Shown: piece after piece, positions 33,813 to 42,901 of the stretch
How the letters are laid out: every line of letters begins with the position of its first letter
Position numbering within the stretch: the first letter of the stretch is position 1
Assembly: GCA_964598225.1 (NCBI GenBank)
Contig: CAZRBG010000009.1
Location: 1 to 64,000, forward strand
Reading direction: 5' to 3'
DNA: 64,000 bases
From: SG8-4 sp964598225
GTDB taxonomy: Bacteria; Planctomycetota; Phycisphaerae; Sedimentisphaerales; Anaerobacaceae
Translations under genes and position numbers: made by a program
Notes under the pieces: model-generated
What the model was told of the DNA's origin: nothing
The model's input: only the letters and a program-made list of their open reading frames with translations
Database searches by the model: none

Positions 33813-34835
33813 ATGAACTTGGGAAATGACAAAGCATTGTGGCTATTGTTTGCCGTGCCTGTAGTGCTGGTGCCGGTGTACATCTGGTGCTTCTACCAGA
33901 AGTCCCGGGCGCTGAGAGTGCTGGCCGGCAGCGAAATGCTCAAGCAGATCAACAACACGGTAAGCTTAAGAAAGCAGATCTTCAAGTCGGCGCTTCTGCT
34001 CGGCGCCTTTGTCAGCATTGTGGTGGCCCTGACCGAGCCGAAATGGAATCCCCAGGCCCAGAAGATCAGGCGTCGCGGGCGGGACATCTGCATACTTCTC
34101 GACACGTCTCGCTCAATGCTGGCCGAGGACATAAAGCCGAGCAGGCTCGAACGCTCAAAGATAGCTATCTCCGATCTGATGGAGACGCTCGCCGGCGACA
34201 GGGTCGCGATAGTGACTTTTGCCGGCAACAGCACGATCAAGTGTCCGCTGACTCAGGACTACGCCTTCGTAAGGCTGGCGCTTGCCGAGATATCGACCGA
34301 GAGCACAGGCAGAGGCGGGACTGTTATTGGCGATGCTATCCGAAAAGCGACCCGGGAAGTCTTCGACCGGAAGAGCCGTCAGTACAAGGACATAATCCTG
34401 ATCACCGACGGCGAAGAGCACGAAGGGCAGGAGAGCTTTCCCGTTCAGGCGGCGGAGAAGGCGGCCGAAGAGGGTATAAGAATAATCGCAATCGGTCTCG
34501 GCGACGAGAACGAAGGGGCGCGCATCCCCATCACCGGGCCGAACGGCGAGAAGACGTTCCTGAAGTACAAGGGCGAAGAAGTCTGGTCGAAGCTCGGCGG
34601 CGATCTGCTGCGGAAAATCGTCTACGCGACCGACGGCGGCAAGTTCCTCGCGGTCGGTCCCGGCACGACTCTGGACCTGGGACAAATCTACGAAAATCTG
34701 ATCGCCTCGGCTGAGAAACGCGAGCTCGAATCTATGACGATGTTCAAGTATGACGAGAAATTCCAGATATTCGTGGCCCTGGCATTATTGCTGCTTATTT
34801 GTGAGGCATTGATAAGTGAACGCAGGAAAGTATAG
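33813..34835 (+). CDS. batB: BatB: membrane VWA protein
   Basis: 340 residues. An N-terminal helix (about 7-25) and a second helix (about 55-72), then a VWA domain with the metal site LLDTSRSM, a threonine site in the GRGGTVIGDAI segment and the aspartate of LITDGEEHEGQ. A C-terminal helix (about 320-335) completes the BatA/BatB topology. The end overlaps the next gene by 20 bases. Confidence 0.9.
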   Translation: MNLGNDKALWLLFAVPVVLVPVYIWCFYQKSRALRVLAGSEMLKQINNTVSLRKQIFKSALLLGAFVSIVVALTEPKWNPQAQKIRRRGRDICILLDTSRSMLAEDIKPSRLERSKIAISDLMETLAGDRVAIVTFAGNSTIKCPLTQDYAFVRLALAEISTESTGRGGTVIGDAIRKATREVFDRKSRQYKDIILITDGEEHEGQESFPVQAAEKAAEEGIRIIAIGLGDENEGARIPITGPNGEKTFLKYKGEEVWSKLGGDLLRKIVYATDGGKFLAVGPGTTLDLGQIYENLIASAEKRELESMTMFKYDEKFQIFVALALLLLICEALISERRKV

Positions 34836-35796
34836 AAAACTGAGACGATGTTTTAGAAGTAGCACGGGCATCCTGCCCGTGAAAAGCGACAAATTGCAGG
34901 GCCAAGCCGGTCCCGAGCGGAGTGGAGGGGATGGCCCTATGACACATGGGCAAGATGCCCATGTTACGATAAAACAGCTTCTGATACACTTGGTGCTGGC
35001 CGCCGCCCTGGCTCAGACGGCGTATGGCGATTCGGCGAGAGTTGCGACGTCGCAAGGCAACAAACTCTACAGCAAGGGAAATTTCAACGAGGCGATCAAC
35101 AAATACGATGAGGCTCTCGTAGAGAGTCCCGAGGCGTTGCGGCCGAAATTCAACAAGGCCAACAGCTACTATAGACTCGACGACCTCGGCCCGGCGATGA
35201 ACCTGTACAGAGAAGTTGCCGCCGAGAGCAAGGATATGGACTTGGTAGCAAAGGCCAAGTACAACCTCGGCAACACTTATTATCAGCAGGGCATCAAGCA
35301 GAGCGACTCGAACCTGCAGAAGGCAATCGACGAGTTGAAAACCGCCATCGATTCATGGCGGGCAACGCTGGGCATCGAGCCGGAGAACAAGAAAGCGGCA
35401 AAGAACATCGAAGTCGCACGGCTGAAAATAAAGGACCTTATGGACCAGCTCAAGAATCAACAGCAGGATCCGAATCAGCCGCAGGACCCAAATCAGTCCC
35501 AACAACAACAGCAACAGGGACAGCAACAGCAAAATCAACAGCAGGGTTCTCAGCAAGACCCGAATCAACCACAGCAACAGCAGGACCAGGCTTCAGAGCA
35601 GGATCCCAACGAACCAAAGGACCCGAATGAGGCTAAACAAGAGCAGCAACCGAAGCAGCAGGAAGAAAAGCAACAACAGCGGCAGGCCGCTCCCGACACG
35701 ACGGCACAGGAGATTCTCGACAGAGAACGGCGCCGCCGGGAAAACAGACAAAGATCGCAAAGAGCCCGGTGGCAAAGAGTCGATAAAGACTGGTGA
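34816..35796 (+). CDS. batC: BatC: TPR protein with a Gln/Pro-rich tail
   Basis: 326 residues from the GTG at 34816, which overlaps batB. TPR repeats lie at about 75-200 (GNKLYSKGNFNEAINKYDEAL, KYNLGNTYYQQG). From about 220 to 310 the protein is almost only Gln, Asp, Pro and Asn (DPNQPQ repeats), a disordered tail. The hydrophobic signal segment LLIHLVLAAALAQTAYG comes after an unusual 50-residue start that includes a palindromic repeat (34855-34970). An internal ATG at 34939 lies inside that repeat with GGAGG 10 nt upstream and would give a normal-length signal peptide. The start is therefore uncertain. Confidence 0.8.
   Translation: MNAGKYRKLRRCFRSSTGILPVKSDKLQGQAGPERSGGDGPMTHGQDAHVTIKQLLIHLVLAAALAQTAYGDSARVATSQGNKLYSKGNFNEAINKYDEALVESPEALRPKFNKANSYYRLDDLGPAMNLYREVAAESKDMDLVAKAKYNLGNTYYQQGIKQSDSNLQKAIDELKTAIDSWRATLGIEPENKKAAKNIEVARLKIKDLMDQLKNQQQDPNQPQDPNQSQQQQQQGQQQQNQQQGSQQDPNQPQQQQDQASEQDPNEPKDPNEAKQEQQPKQQEEKQQQRQAAPDTTAQEILDRERRRRENRQRSQRARWQRVDKDW
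34855..34970. repeat. Palindromic repeat inserted in the 5' codons of batC
   Basis: CACGGGCATCCTGCCCGTG (34867-34885) begins the unit, and ACATGGGCAAGATGCCCATGT closes it. Translated, it gives the GILPV and HGQDAH patterns typical of this dispersed class. It splits the positively charged N-terminus from the signal peptide. Confidence 0.6.
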
Positions 35797-35818
35797 TTGT
35801 TAATGATAGCTCGATAAA

Positions 35819-37612
35819 ATGAAACCGATTGGATATATCTTAACTGTCTTTGGATTCTTTGCGATGCTTGCAACGCCCGCCACGGCACAAGTGCGCGTCT
35901 CGGCGCAGGTCGATACCGACAAGGATATTTACGTCGGCGACAGCTTCGGCTACTACATCGTCATCAAAGGCGCAGAAGCACCCGGGCAAGTCGATCTGGA
36001 GCCGCTGCGTCAGTACAATCCACGCAGCACCGGAAACAGAACGCAGACCTCCACGAATATTGTCGGCAGCAGAGTCACCACGGAAAAGACCATAATCATG
36101 ACCTACGCCCTGATTGTAAATACGACCGGGCGAGTGCGGCTTCCTTCACTTTCTGTTGAGGTCGACGGAAAAACGTACCACACGAATCCGGTGACTGTAA
36201 ATATCACAAAACCGGGCACGACAAGACAACTGGATATTGAGGTGGAATTGTCCGAACAGCAGTGCTTTGTGGGACAGCCTGTATTATTGACGATAAAATT
36301 CTATTACTCCGACAACAGCAAGAACGCACGATTTAACGTTCCGGTTCTCGGTGGCGATGATTTCTATTTTGAAAATCCCGACGTTCTTAATCAGCAGGCG
36401 GAGGAGATTGATCTGGGTCTTGGAACGCCGGTCATGGCTTGGCAACACAAGGTGACGCACGAAGGCAAGCGAACCAACTTGTTTGTTCTGCGCAAGATTC
36501 TAATTCCCAAGTCATCAGGACCGATGCGGATTGAGCCGACAACAGTCAACGCAGACGTTCCTGTGGCGCGATCTAACAGCTTCTTCGGCCCACAGCTTAG
36601 ATATAAACGTTTCATGGTGAAATCCGATCCGCTGGAGCTGACTGTACGGCCCCTACCCGAAGAGGGCAAACCGGCCGAGTATTACGGTCTTGTCGGTCAA
36701 TACACAATCGAAGCGTCCGCGACGCCGACTAAGGTCAACGTCGGCGATCCGATTACGCTTACCATTAAAATCGGCGGCGGGACGTATCTCAAGCCTGTGC
36801 GGTGGCCGGCGCTGGAGCGGATCCACGAACTTGCGGCTAACTTCAAGATTCCTTCGCAGAAGGCATCGCCGGCTATATCGGGCGGCTTCAAGGTATTCAC
36901 CCAGACGATACGCGCCAACAACGATAAGGTGGCCGAGATACCGCCCATTCCGCTGGCGTACTTCGACGCCGAGAAGGGAGAGTACGTGATGGAGCGGACC
37001 GAGCCGATAAAGCTCGACGTCGCGCCGACGAAGGTACTCACCAACGCAGACCTCGAAGGCGCAGACTTCACGCCGGTCAACCGGGAAGTCGAGGCTATAA
37101 AGAAAGGCCTGTCCGCCAACTACGACGATCTCGATGTCTTGAGAGACAGGAGCTTCTCGCCGGTAGCGGCAATGACAAGTCCGGGTTATGCCGTGATCTG
37201 GGCCACTCCTTTGCTGGCGCTCATATCGAGCGTACTTTTCAAGGTCTTTACGCGCACCAGCCCCGAGAAAGTGGCGAGCAGACGTCGGAGGCAGGCATAC
37301 GGCAAGGCGGTCGGGCAATTGAAGAAAGTAGCTCCGACAGCCCCGGACCGGCAAAGCGAATTGCTCGTATCGATCATGAAACAATACATCGGCGACCGCT
37401 TTGACAGAACGGCGGGATCTCTGACGCCTGATGACTGTTACGATGCCGTTTATGCCGGGACGGAAGATGAATACGTCGCCGACAAGTACCGTGGTACGAT
37501 AGCGGAATTCGAGGCGGGACGTTATGCACCGATGGAGGTCAAGATCGACGACGAGAGAATAAGAGAAGTCATCCAACTTGTTCGCACCGTTGATAAGAAT
37601 TGCCGAAGATGA
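35819..37612 (+). CDS. batD: BatD: oxygen tolerance protein
   Basis: 597 residues. A signal peptide (about 1-24, ending ATPATAQVRV), then several beta-sandwich domains with the BatD pattern (FVGQPVLLTIKFYYSD-type, DDFYFENPD), a transmembrane helix at about 462-480 and a C-terminal cytoplasmic region with basic helices. The match to the BatD family is clear by layout and by context between batC and batE. Confidence 0.9.
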   Translation: MKPIGYILTVFGFFAMLATPATAQVRVSAQVDTDKDIYVGDSFGYYIVIKGAEAPGQVDLEPLRQYNPRSTGNRTQTSTNIVGSRVTTEKTIIMTYALIVNTTGRVRLPSLSVEVDGKTYHTNPVTVNITKPGTTRQLDIEVELSEQQCFVGQPVLLTIKFYYSDNSKNARFNVPVLGGDDFYFENPDVLNQQAEEIDLGLGTPVMAWQHKVTHEGKRTNLFVLRKILIPKSSGPMRIEPTTVNADVPVARSNSFFGPQLRYKRFMVKSDPLELTVRPLPEEGKPAEYYGLVGQYTIEASATPTKVNVGDPITLTIKIGGGTYLKPVRWPALERIHELAANFKIPSQKASPAISGGFKVFTQTIRANNDKVAEIPPIPLAYFDAEKGEYVMERTEPIKLDVAPTKVLTNADLEGADFTPVNREVEAIKKGLSANYDDLDVLRDRSFSPVAAMTSPGYAVIWATPLLALISSVLFKVFTRTSPEKVASRRRRQAYGKAVGQLKKVAPTAPDRQSELLVSIMKQYIGDRFDRTAGSLTPDDCYDAVYAGTEDEYVADKYRGTIAEFEAGRYAPMEVKIDDERIREVIQLVRTVDKNCRR

Positions 37613-38427
37613 TAAACAGAAATCTCCGCATAACACTGATTGGTCTGTTGCTGCTCTGTCTGGCGTCACCGGTCGAAGCCGTACTGAGCAGGGAGCAGAT
37701 TCTTTCGCTTTTCGAGAGTGGGAATCAGTCCTTCAGGAAAGCCAACTCGCTCGCGGACAATCCGGACGAGGCAAAGAGGCTTTATGAGAAAGCGATACTC
37801 AATTATGAGAAGATAATAAGCGACGGCGAGGTCAGGAATCCAAAGCTGTACTATAATCTCGCCAACGCCTGTTTCCTGAGCGGCGACATCGGTCGTGCGA
37901 TCCTGAACTATCGCCGGGCCGAGGAACTGGACAAGACCGACGCCAACATCCAAAAGAATCTCGCCTTTGCACGTAGCAGGAGAATCGACAAGGTGGCGGT
38001 TAAGGCCGAACAGCGCATTTTGAAGACGCTGTTCTTCTGGCACTATGATTTCTCCGTCGGAACGAAATTCCTTATAGCATGCATTTCATTTGCGATTTTC
38101 TGCGCAGTCCTCACCGTGATGACGTGGCGCGGCAGGGCCTTCCATTGGGTTGTGACGGCGGCCATCTGCGGCATCCTGACGATTTGCTTTCTCGCATCCG
38201 TTGTGGTGGAGACGCGTGCCCGCGCCGACGAGGCCCCCGGCGTCATAACAGCAGATGAAGTTGTCGCTCGCCAGGGGGATGGGCGAAACTACCCCGAGAG
38301 TTTCAAGGATCCGCTTCACGCCGGGACGGAATTCGACCTGATCGAACGCCGGCCCGGATGGTTCCACGTAAGACTCTCCAACAACACCGACACCTGGATC
38401 CCCGAAAATTCCGCCGAACTGATCTGA
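37609..38427 (+). CDS. batE: BatE: TPR and SH3-like protein
   Basis: 272 residues from the ATG at 37609, which overlaps the batD stop (ATGA). Signal peptide (about 1-21). TPR repeats in about 35-120 (YYNLANACFLSGDIGRAILNYRRA). Two transmembrane helices at about 150-190 are followed by a C-terminal bacterial SH3 domain (about 205-272, ending WFHVRLSNNTDTWIPENSAELI). It closes the bat operon. Confidence 0.88.
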   Translation: MINRNLRITLIGLLLLCLASPVEAVLSREQILSLFESGNQSFRKANSLADNPDEAKRLYEKAILNYEKIISDGEVRNPKLYYNLANACFLSGDIGRAILNYRRAEELDKTDANIQKNLAFARSRRIDKVAVKAEQRILKTLFFWHYDFSVGTKFLIACISFAIFCAVLTVMTWRGRAFHWVVTAAICGILTICFLASVVVETRARADEAPGVITADEVVARQGDGRNYPESFKDPLHAGTEFDLIERRPGWFHVRLSNNTDTWIPENSAELI

Positions 38428-38429
38428 AT

Positions 38430-39224
38430 CGATCCTATCAATCCCCCAAAAGAAAAGAACCTGCGTTCTGCTCGACTACAAATCCAGGAGCAATAACTAT
38501 AAGGCGTATTTTAATCTCGGGAGTTTGGGACCCGATCTTTTCTACTATGCCAACTTGTCGAGTTCCATCAAAGACATGCTCAAGGAAGGTTTCGTACAGG
38601 CTCGAAGAGAAGAGCGGGGCCAAATACGATTTCTTCAAACAGGATTTCCATAAATGGACGGACTGTGTCAGAGGAGCGACTACGAGAAATACTGAGGATT
38701 GGTTTCGTTTTTTTCTGCAGCGCGGATTTGTCGAAACCTACGGCTCATGTCCCGGCGAGGAAGATATCGAGAATTCCGTCGACAACCTTCTGCTCACCCT
38801 CCGTGCATGCCAGCAATTCGGACCCTACAAGAAGGCGGAAAAGGAGTGTCGCAGGGACAAAGAGAAATCCAAAATGTACAAACAATACATAAAGGATATC
38901 AACTATGTCAGATACTATCGGCTGGCGGCGGAATTGGCAGTCGTTTATCTTATGGCGTTGTACGAGGCCTATTACGTACTCAAACGAAGCAAGGACTTCA
39001 ACGACAAACACAGAAAAAGATTCCTGGCAATCGTCAGCGACGCGGACTTGTCATATCCGCTGAAGCAAAAGGTATTCGACAAAGCGCGGGCCGAACTAAG
39101 GAATAAGAGACACATGGAAACAGCCGTCGCGGCGCACGCATCGGGCCTGCTGACAAAAACAAAACTGCTCACAGCCAATCGCATTTTCAATTCATCCAAT
39201 GACAAAGATGTTCTTAGTGTTTGA
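38430..39224 (+). pseudogene. Decayed gene, N-terminal part like zinc-dependent phospholipase C
   Basis: The frame starting right after batE encodes a stretch reading CVLLDYKS...FNLGSLGPDLFYYA...DMLKEGFVQA and then runs into a stop at about 38653. The downstream part (from about 38600, LEEKSGAKYDFFKQDF onward) continues in another frame to 39224 with protein-like helical content. The LGSLGPDLFYY piece recalls the start of zinc-dependent phospholipase C-like proteins. There is no start codon in the first frame, and one frameshift lies at about 38600. I take it as a truncated, frameshifted remnant; the family match rests on one motif. Confidence 0.5.
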
Positions 39225-39296
39225 GACCGAGAGCATACGGCGGTAAACATCGATACTTCAGATGCGTTTGCGCCGAACCGTTGATTGTTGAGTGGA

Positions 39297-40370
39297 TCAT
39301 CGCTGAGAAGTTAGATCGCTCCAGAAGCCAAAGTGAAGGACCTTTTCTTTCTCGGTCTCTCCTTGTCGCTCGTTCGTAATCACCATTGCCCGCGTATCGG
39401 GATATTCGGTGCAATATTGGTTGATTTCTTCCGGTGACATAATCATAAACGCTGTCGAAAGAGCGTCGGCGGTTGAGGCATCCGGCGCGCCGGACCAGGC
39501 AGCGAGCTTGGCCGAGGCCGGCCGGCCTGTGCGCGGGTTGATGATATGCCCGCCCTTTTGCACGCCGGACCCGCTCAACGCCTCGCCGCGCAGGTAAGGT
39601 CGCGCCAATATCCGACTGCGGTCTTCCGGGTGTGTCAGCGCCAAAGGCCAGCCGCGTAGCGAGGGCATCTTGGCCTTGTTCTCGTCGGGCGGGACGCCCT
39701 CGCTACGACCTTTTTCCTGTTCATCATAACAAGGGCGGGACGCCCTCGCCACGAGGGCTTCGAGGGCGAGCACCGAGCTGTATCCTCCGGAAATCAAGGC
39801 GGCCTCGATGCTCCACTCGCGCAGCAATTCGGCAACCTTATCTACGGTGAAGCCCTTTCCCACGCCGCCGAGATCAATCTGCACCGGGCTTTCCGACAAT
39901 GTCACCGTGTGTTCGTCTTCGTCCAATTGCAGCAGGTCCGTTCCGGTGAGCCGGCGGGCACGTTCAAGCTCTTCTTCCGAAGGAGTGCGGGGTGTGCCGT
40001 CATACTTGCGCCAGCATTTCAGCAGCGAGCCTATCGTGATGTCGAAAGCGCCCTCGGTCTCGGCATAAATACGGGCGCTGATCTTGAGGCACTCGAAGGT
40101 ATCAAGGCCGAGCACTAATGGCTCGCCGGCGGGCAGGCTGTTTATCCTTGCGATATCGCTGTTCTCGATGAACCGGCTGAGCTCCTGTTCGAGACGGTCC
40201 ACCTCAGCAAATGCCGCCGCAGCCGCCTGCCGGCCGTAGCGCTCATCCTCATGCACGATAAGAATCTCAAAGGTCGTCGCCATCGCCTCGTGCGAGAAAC
40301 GCTTCATGCCGGGCACGGGTCCGGCGCTGCTCGCCACGTAGCGGGTCTCTTGCTCTCGCTGCTCGGTCAT
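39297..40370 (-). CDS. apbE: FAD:protein FMN transferase (ApbE) with an inserted repeat
   Basis: 357 residues. ApbE covalently attaches FMN to Thr of target proteins, such as Rnf/Nqr subunits. Family motifs: MATTFEI near the N-terminus, FDITIGSLLKCW, IDLGGVGKGFTVDKV, ALSGSG...HIINPRTGRPA, and DASTADALSTAFMIM, with the Mg-binding Asp. No signal peptide is seen. Between ALEAL and GWPLAL (about residues 202-240) the protein contains a stretch encoded by two palindromic repeats (VARASRPCYDE... pattern) that is not part of the family, an in-frame insertion. Whether the enzyme tolerates it is unknown. The ATG overlaps the upstream gene stop by 4 bases. Confidence 0.88.
   Translation of the reverse strand: MTEQREQETRYVASSAGPVPGMKRFSHEAMATTFEILIVHEDERYGRQAAAAAFAEVDRLEQELSRFIENSDIARINSLPAGEPLVLGLDTFECLKISARIYAETEGAFDITIGSLLKCWRKYDGTPRTPSEEELERARRLTGTDLLQLDEDEHTVTLSESPVQIDLGGVGKGFTVDKVAELLREWSIEAALISGGYSSVLALEALVARASRPCYDEQEKGRSEGVPPDENKAKMPSLRGWPLALTHPEDRSRILARPYLRGEALSGSGVQKGGHIINPRTGRPASAKLAAWSGAPDASTADALSTAFMIMSPEEINQYCTEYPDTRAMVITNERQGETEKEKVLHFGFWSDLTSQR
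39656..39765. repeat. Two GGGCGGGACGCCC repeats inside apbE
   Basis: GTAGCGAGGGC (39656-39666) and GCCCTCGCTAC (39696-39706) form a perfect 11-bp inverted pair. GGGCGGGACGCCCTCGC occurs at 39687-39703 and again at 39733-39749. The whole tract keeps the apbE frame open. Confidence 0.8.
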
Positions 40371-41980
40371 TTGTCACCCCCCTGTTCGTCCGGCGGCATT
40401 ATCACAGGTTCATACATCAAATCACTCCAGAGGTCCTTGCTGACGAAGCCTCGCAGTTTGACTCCGGGGCGCAGCCAGACGTAATACGGCTCATCGAACA
40501 TGTACAGATACATCCGGCGCTGCTCGGGCGGCGTCAGGTTGTACAGCTTGTCCACTAATGCTGTTTCCACGGAGGGCGAAGCGATAATAAGCGGCGCCGA
40601 AGGCTCGTCCTCGGCAACGCTTTCGGTCCACCGGACATTCGGAAAATCCCGCAGATACCAGGGCAAAGGCCAGTAGTCGGCGCCGGGACAAATGACCTCA
40701 ACGTCCATGTTGCGCCCCTTTTGGTGAACGCCTGCATATTCTCTTATCCTGTCCACCACCGTGAAGACCTCCGGCGTCGGATGGGCGTAGACGTACGGAT
40801 TGCGGCTGTCCGCCTCGTATCGATAATTGCTCTGATAGGCCTGCCAGGTAAGATGGAGCGAGCCCTCGACGAGCAGGCCGAGGACGAGCAGGCGCGGCAC
40901 AATATTCGGCGCCAGCTTCACGAGCGTAACCGCTCCGAAGCCCGCAAGGAGAATCATGCCGTGCAGAAAGCCCAGCAGGCACCAGGGTGTCTTGTACGGA
41001 AGCGCCGAGTACACGACCGTCATTATGAGTGTGTAAAAGGCAAGGAACCTTAGCAAAACGGGGTCCGCGCCGGCCCAGCTTTTCTTGACCATCACGGCAA
41101 TGAAGCCGACGACGGCAAGCAGCACTATCAGAGCCTCGGTCCAGACCGGGCCGTCGCCGAATTGGAAATAGAGCAGCATTTTCAGATAGTGGTGCCAGGG
41201 GTGGACGTGCAGGCTGCTTCCCACACGTCCGAGGTAGACCGTATACGTTCGGATCGAATCGACAATCCCGCCGGGATTCGACAGAAACGACGAGAAGAAC
41301 AAAGCCGAGACGATTAGACCAGTCGTAATACCGGCGATAATATGGGACAGCTTAATCTTTTCGCGCCAGTTTGCAATCGAACCTTTGCGGCGTTGCATAA
41401 CATAAGCGAGCACGAGAGCCAGAAACATCGAGCCGTAGGCGATGACACATGTTTCCTTGGTGGCGTGCATAAGTCCGAGCATGGCGCCCGTACACAGGGC
41501 CCAGCCGATATGCCTACTGCGTGCGTATCGGTAGCCCGAGACGATGGCGGCAAAAGTGAAGCAGACCAAGAGCATTTCCTGGATGTAATATCGGCTGTAG
41601 AAAACCATCGCCGGTGAGATGGCTGTAAACACCGCCGCACATACCGCCGCGGCGCAGCCCAAGCCGCGCATCATCGGCAGAAGCAGCAGAATCAGGCACG
41701 TTCCCATAAGAACCGGGACGATGCGCAGAGTAAACTCGTCCAGCTCGACGTAAGTCCCGGCCCCCAAGAGCCAGGCCGGGATTAACGTCAGATAGTTGAG
41801 CGTAGGCCCGTGGTAATCGTAAGTGTCGTACTGATAGAAGCGCTCTTCGAGCAGCCGGCCGAATTTATCGGCATGGACCGCCTCGTCGCCGTGCATCGGA
41901 CGCTGTCGGAGTCGCGGCAAGCGAAGCGCAAGCGCAACAATTGTCGCGGCCAAAATAAGGACGCAACATTTTCTGAGCAT
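40367..41980 (-). CDS. Agl23-like (TIGR03663) membrane glycosyltransferase
   Basis: 537 residues from the ATG at 41980, which sits directly behind the stop of the upstream gene. It has about 10 hydrophobic helices and the N-terminal periplasmic loop MHGDEAVHADKFGRLLEE with the acidic pair of GT-C/GT39-type transferases, followed by YDYHGPTLNYLTLIPAWLLG. This matches the Agl23/TIGR03663 family, which is associated with flippase or protein-glycan functions. An upstream in-frame start would only extend into the previous gene. It is the middle gene of a three-gene unit. Confidence 0.82.
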   Translation of the reverse strand: MLRKCCVLILAATIVALALRLPRLRQRPMHGDEAVHADKFGRLLEERFYQYDTYDYHGPTLNYLTLIPAWLLGAGTYVELDEFTLRIVPVLMGTCLILLLLPMMRGLGCAAAVCAAVFTAISPAMVFYSRYYIQEMLLVCFTFAAIVSGYRYARSRHIGWALCTGAMLGLMHATKETCVIAYGSMFLALVLAYVMQRRKGSIANWREKIKLSHIIAGITTGLIVSALFFSSFLSNPGGIVDSIRTYTVYLGRVGSSLHVHPWHHYLKMLLYFQFGDGPVWTEALIVLLAVVGFIAVMVKKSWAGADPVLLRFLAFYTLIMTVVYSALPYKTPWCLLGFLHGMILLAGFGAVTLVKLAPNIVPRLLVLGLLVEGSLHLTWQAYQSNYRYEADSRNPYVYAHPTPEVFTVVDRIREYAGVHQKGRNMDVEVICPGADYWPLPWYLRDFPNVRWTESVAEDEPSAPLIIASPSVETALVDKLYNLTPPEQRRMYLYMFDEPYYVWLRPGVKLRGFVSKDLWSDLMYEPVIMPPDEQGGDK

Positions 41981-41981
41981 T

Positions 41982-42782
41982 TTAGCTTGCCGGCTTACCG
42001 AAGACCGCAACCTCAATGTAGTGGTTCAGGTCATTGCTCGTGTTGCCGTTGCTGTACAGGCGGACGTAACGGCCCTTGACGTCCTTGTTAAGCAAGTCTA
42101 TCAGCTTGCCCTCGTTGGTCTCGGTGTAGTGCATATCCGTGCCGACACCCAATCCCGCCGAGTTATCTATGTCGTTGTTGAACACTGTCTGCACGTTCTC
42201 GATGAAGTCCGGATCGTCGGCCACCTGCACTATAACGTCGTAGTAGACGCGGGCCTGCTTGTGATAATGCCAGACCACAATTGCGTAAATTTCATACATC
42301 GCTTCAAGATCGATGGTAACGTGCTGCACAAACGGGCCTAACTCGACGTAGCTGCCGTCGGCCGCTTCTTTGTCGCCGTCGGTAATGTAATCGAGTTCGC
42401 CGATGATCGGCTCCTCGTCGCTGCCGGACACGGGCTTGCCCAATGCGACGTTCTTCGTTCCCGGAGGGGCCAAGAACGGCGGGCGGGCGTGGCCCAGCGG
42501 TTTTTCCAGGTTCGGCACCTTTGTATCCTGGGGCGTTCCAACGAACATGGGCTTGGGCAGCTCCAGATCGATCTTCACTAGACCGCCTTCATTACCGCCG
42601 GTGGCGGCTTTCGTTTCGGCCGGTGGCGTGTTCTCGTTGGTCTCAGGCGCGTTCATGGTCTGCTCGGGCTGATTTGCATCTCCGTTGCCGCCATCACTCG
42701 AATCCTTGCAGGATGAAAGCACGAACAAAGACAGCCCGATCATCATACACAAAACAATTCTCACAACTTCTTTCTTCATCAT
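41982..42782 (-). CDS. Lipoprotein with a discoidin (F5/8 C)-like domain
   Basis: 266 residues. Lipobox FVLSSC at about residues 20-25 after a hydrophobic signal, then a disordered Asn/Glu/Pro/Thr-rich linker (about 30-70). Residues about 105-262 form a discoidin-like domain: NVALGKPVSGSDEE, ITDGDKEA, a VTIDLEAMYEIYAIVVWHYHKQARVYYDVIVQVADDPDF core and RYVRLYSNGNTSNDLNHYIEVAVFG. Such domains bind carbohydrate or lipid surfaces. A good promoter lies upstream, so it heads the unit with the Agl23-like and ApbE genes. Confidence 0.8.
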   Translation of the reverse strand: MMKKEVVRIVLCMMIGLSLFVLSSCKDSSDGGNGDANQPEQTMNAPETNENTPPAETKAATGGNEGGLVKIDLELPKPMFVGTPQDTKVPNLEKPLGHARPPFLAPPGTKNVALGKPVSGSDEEPIIGELDYITDGDKEAADGSYVELGPFVQHVTIDLEAMYEIYAIVVWHYHKQARVYYDVIVQVADDPDFIENVQTVFNNDIDNSAGLGVGTDMHYTETNEGKLIDLLNKDVKGRYVRLYSNGNTSNDLNHYIEVAVFGKPAS

Positions 42783-42872
42783 TTTCTCTTTACCTCAAAT
42801 CTATAATATCCGTTCAACCCACAAAACAGATGGTTCCCGGCGAACGACCGCACACAGAGAACCAGAGCGGGA

Positions 42873-42901
42873 ATACTATCCTATTTGTATGACGTTGTCA
42901 A
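42873..42901 (-). promoter_or_regulatory. Consensus promoter for the discoidin-Agl23-apbE unit
   Basis: On the minus strand TTGACA (42901-42896) and TAGTAT (42878-42873) are separated by 17 bases. The predicted start near 42866 gives a leader of about 84 nt before the ATG at 42782. Confidence 0.65.
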
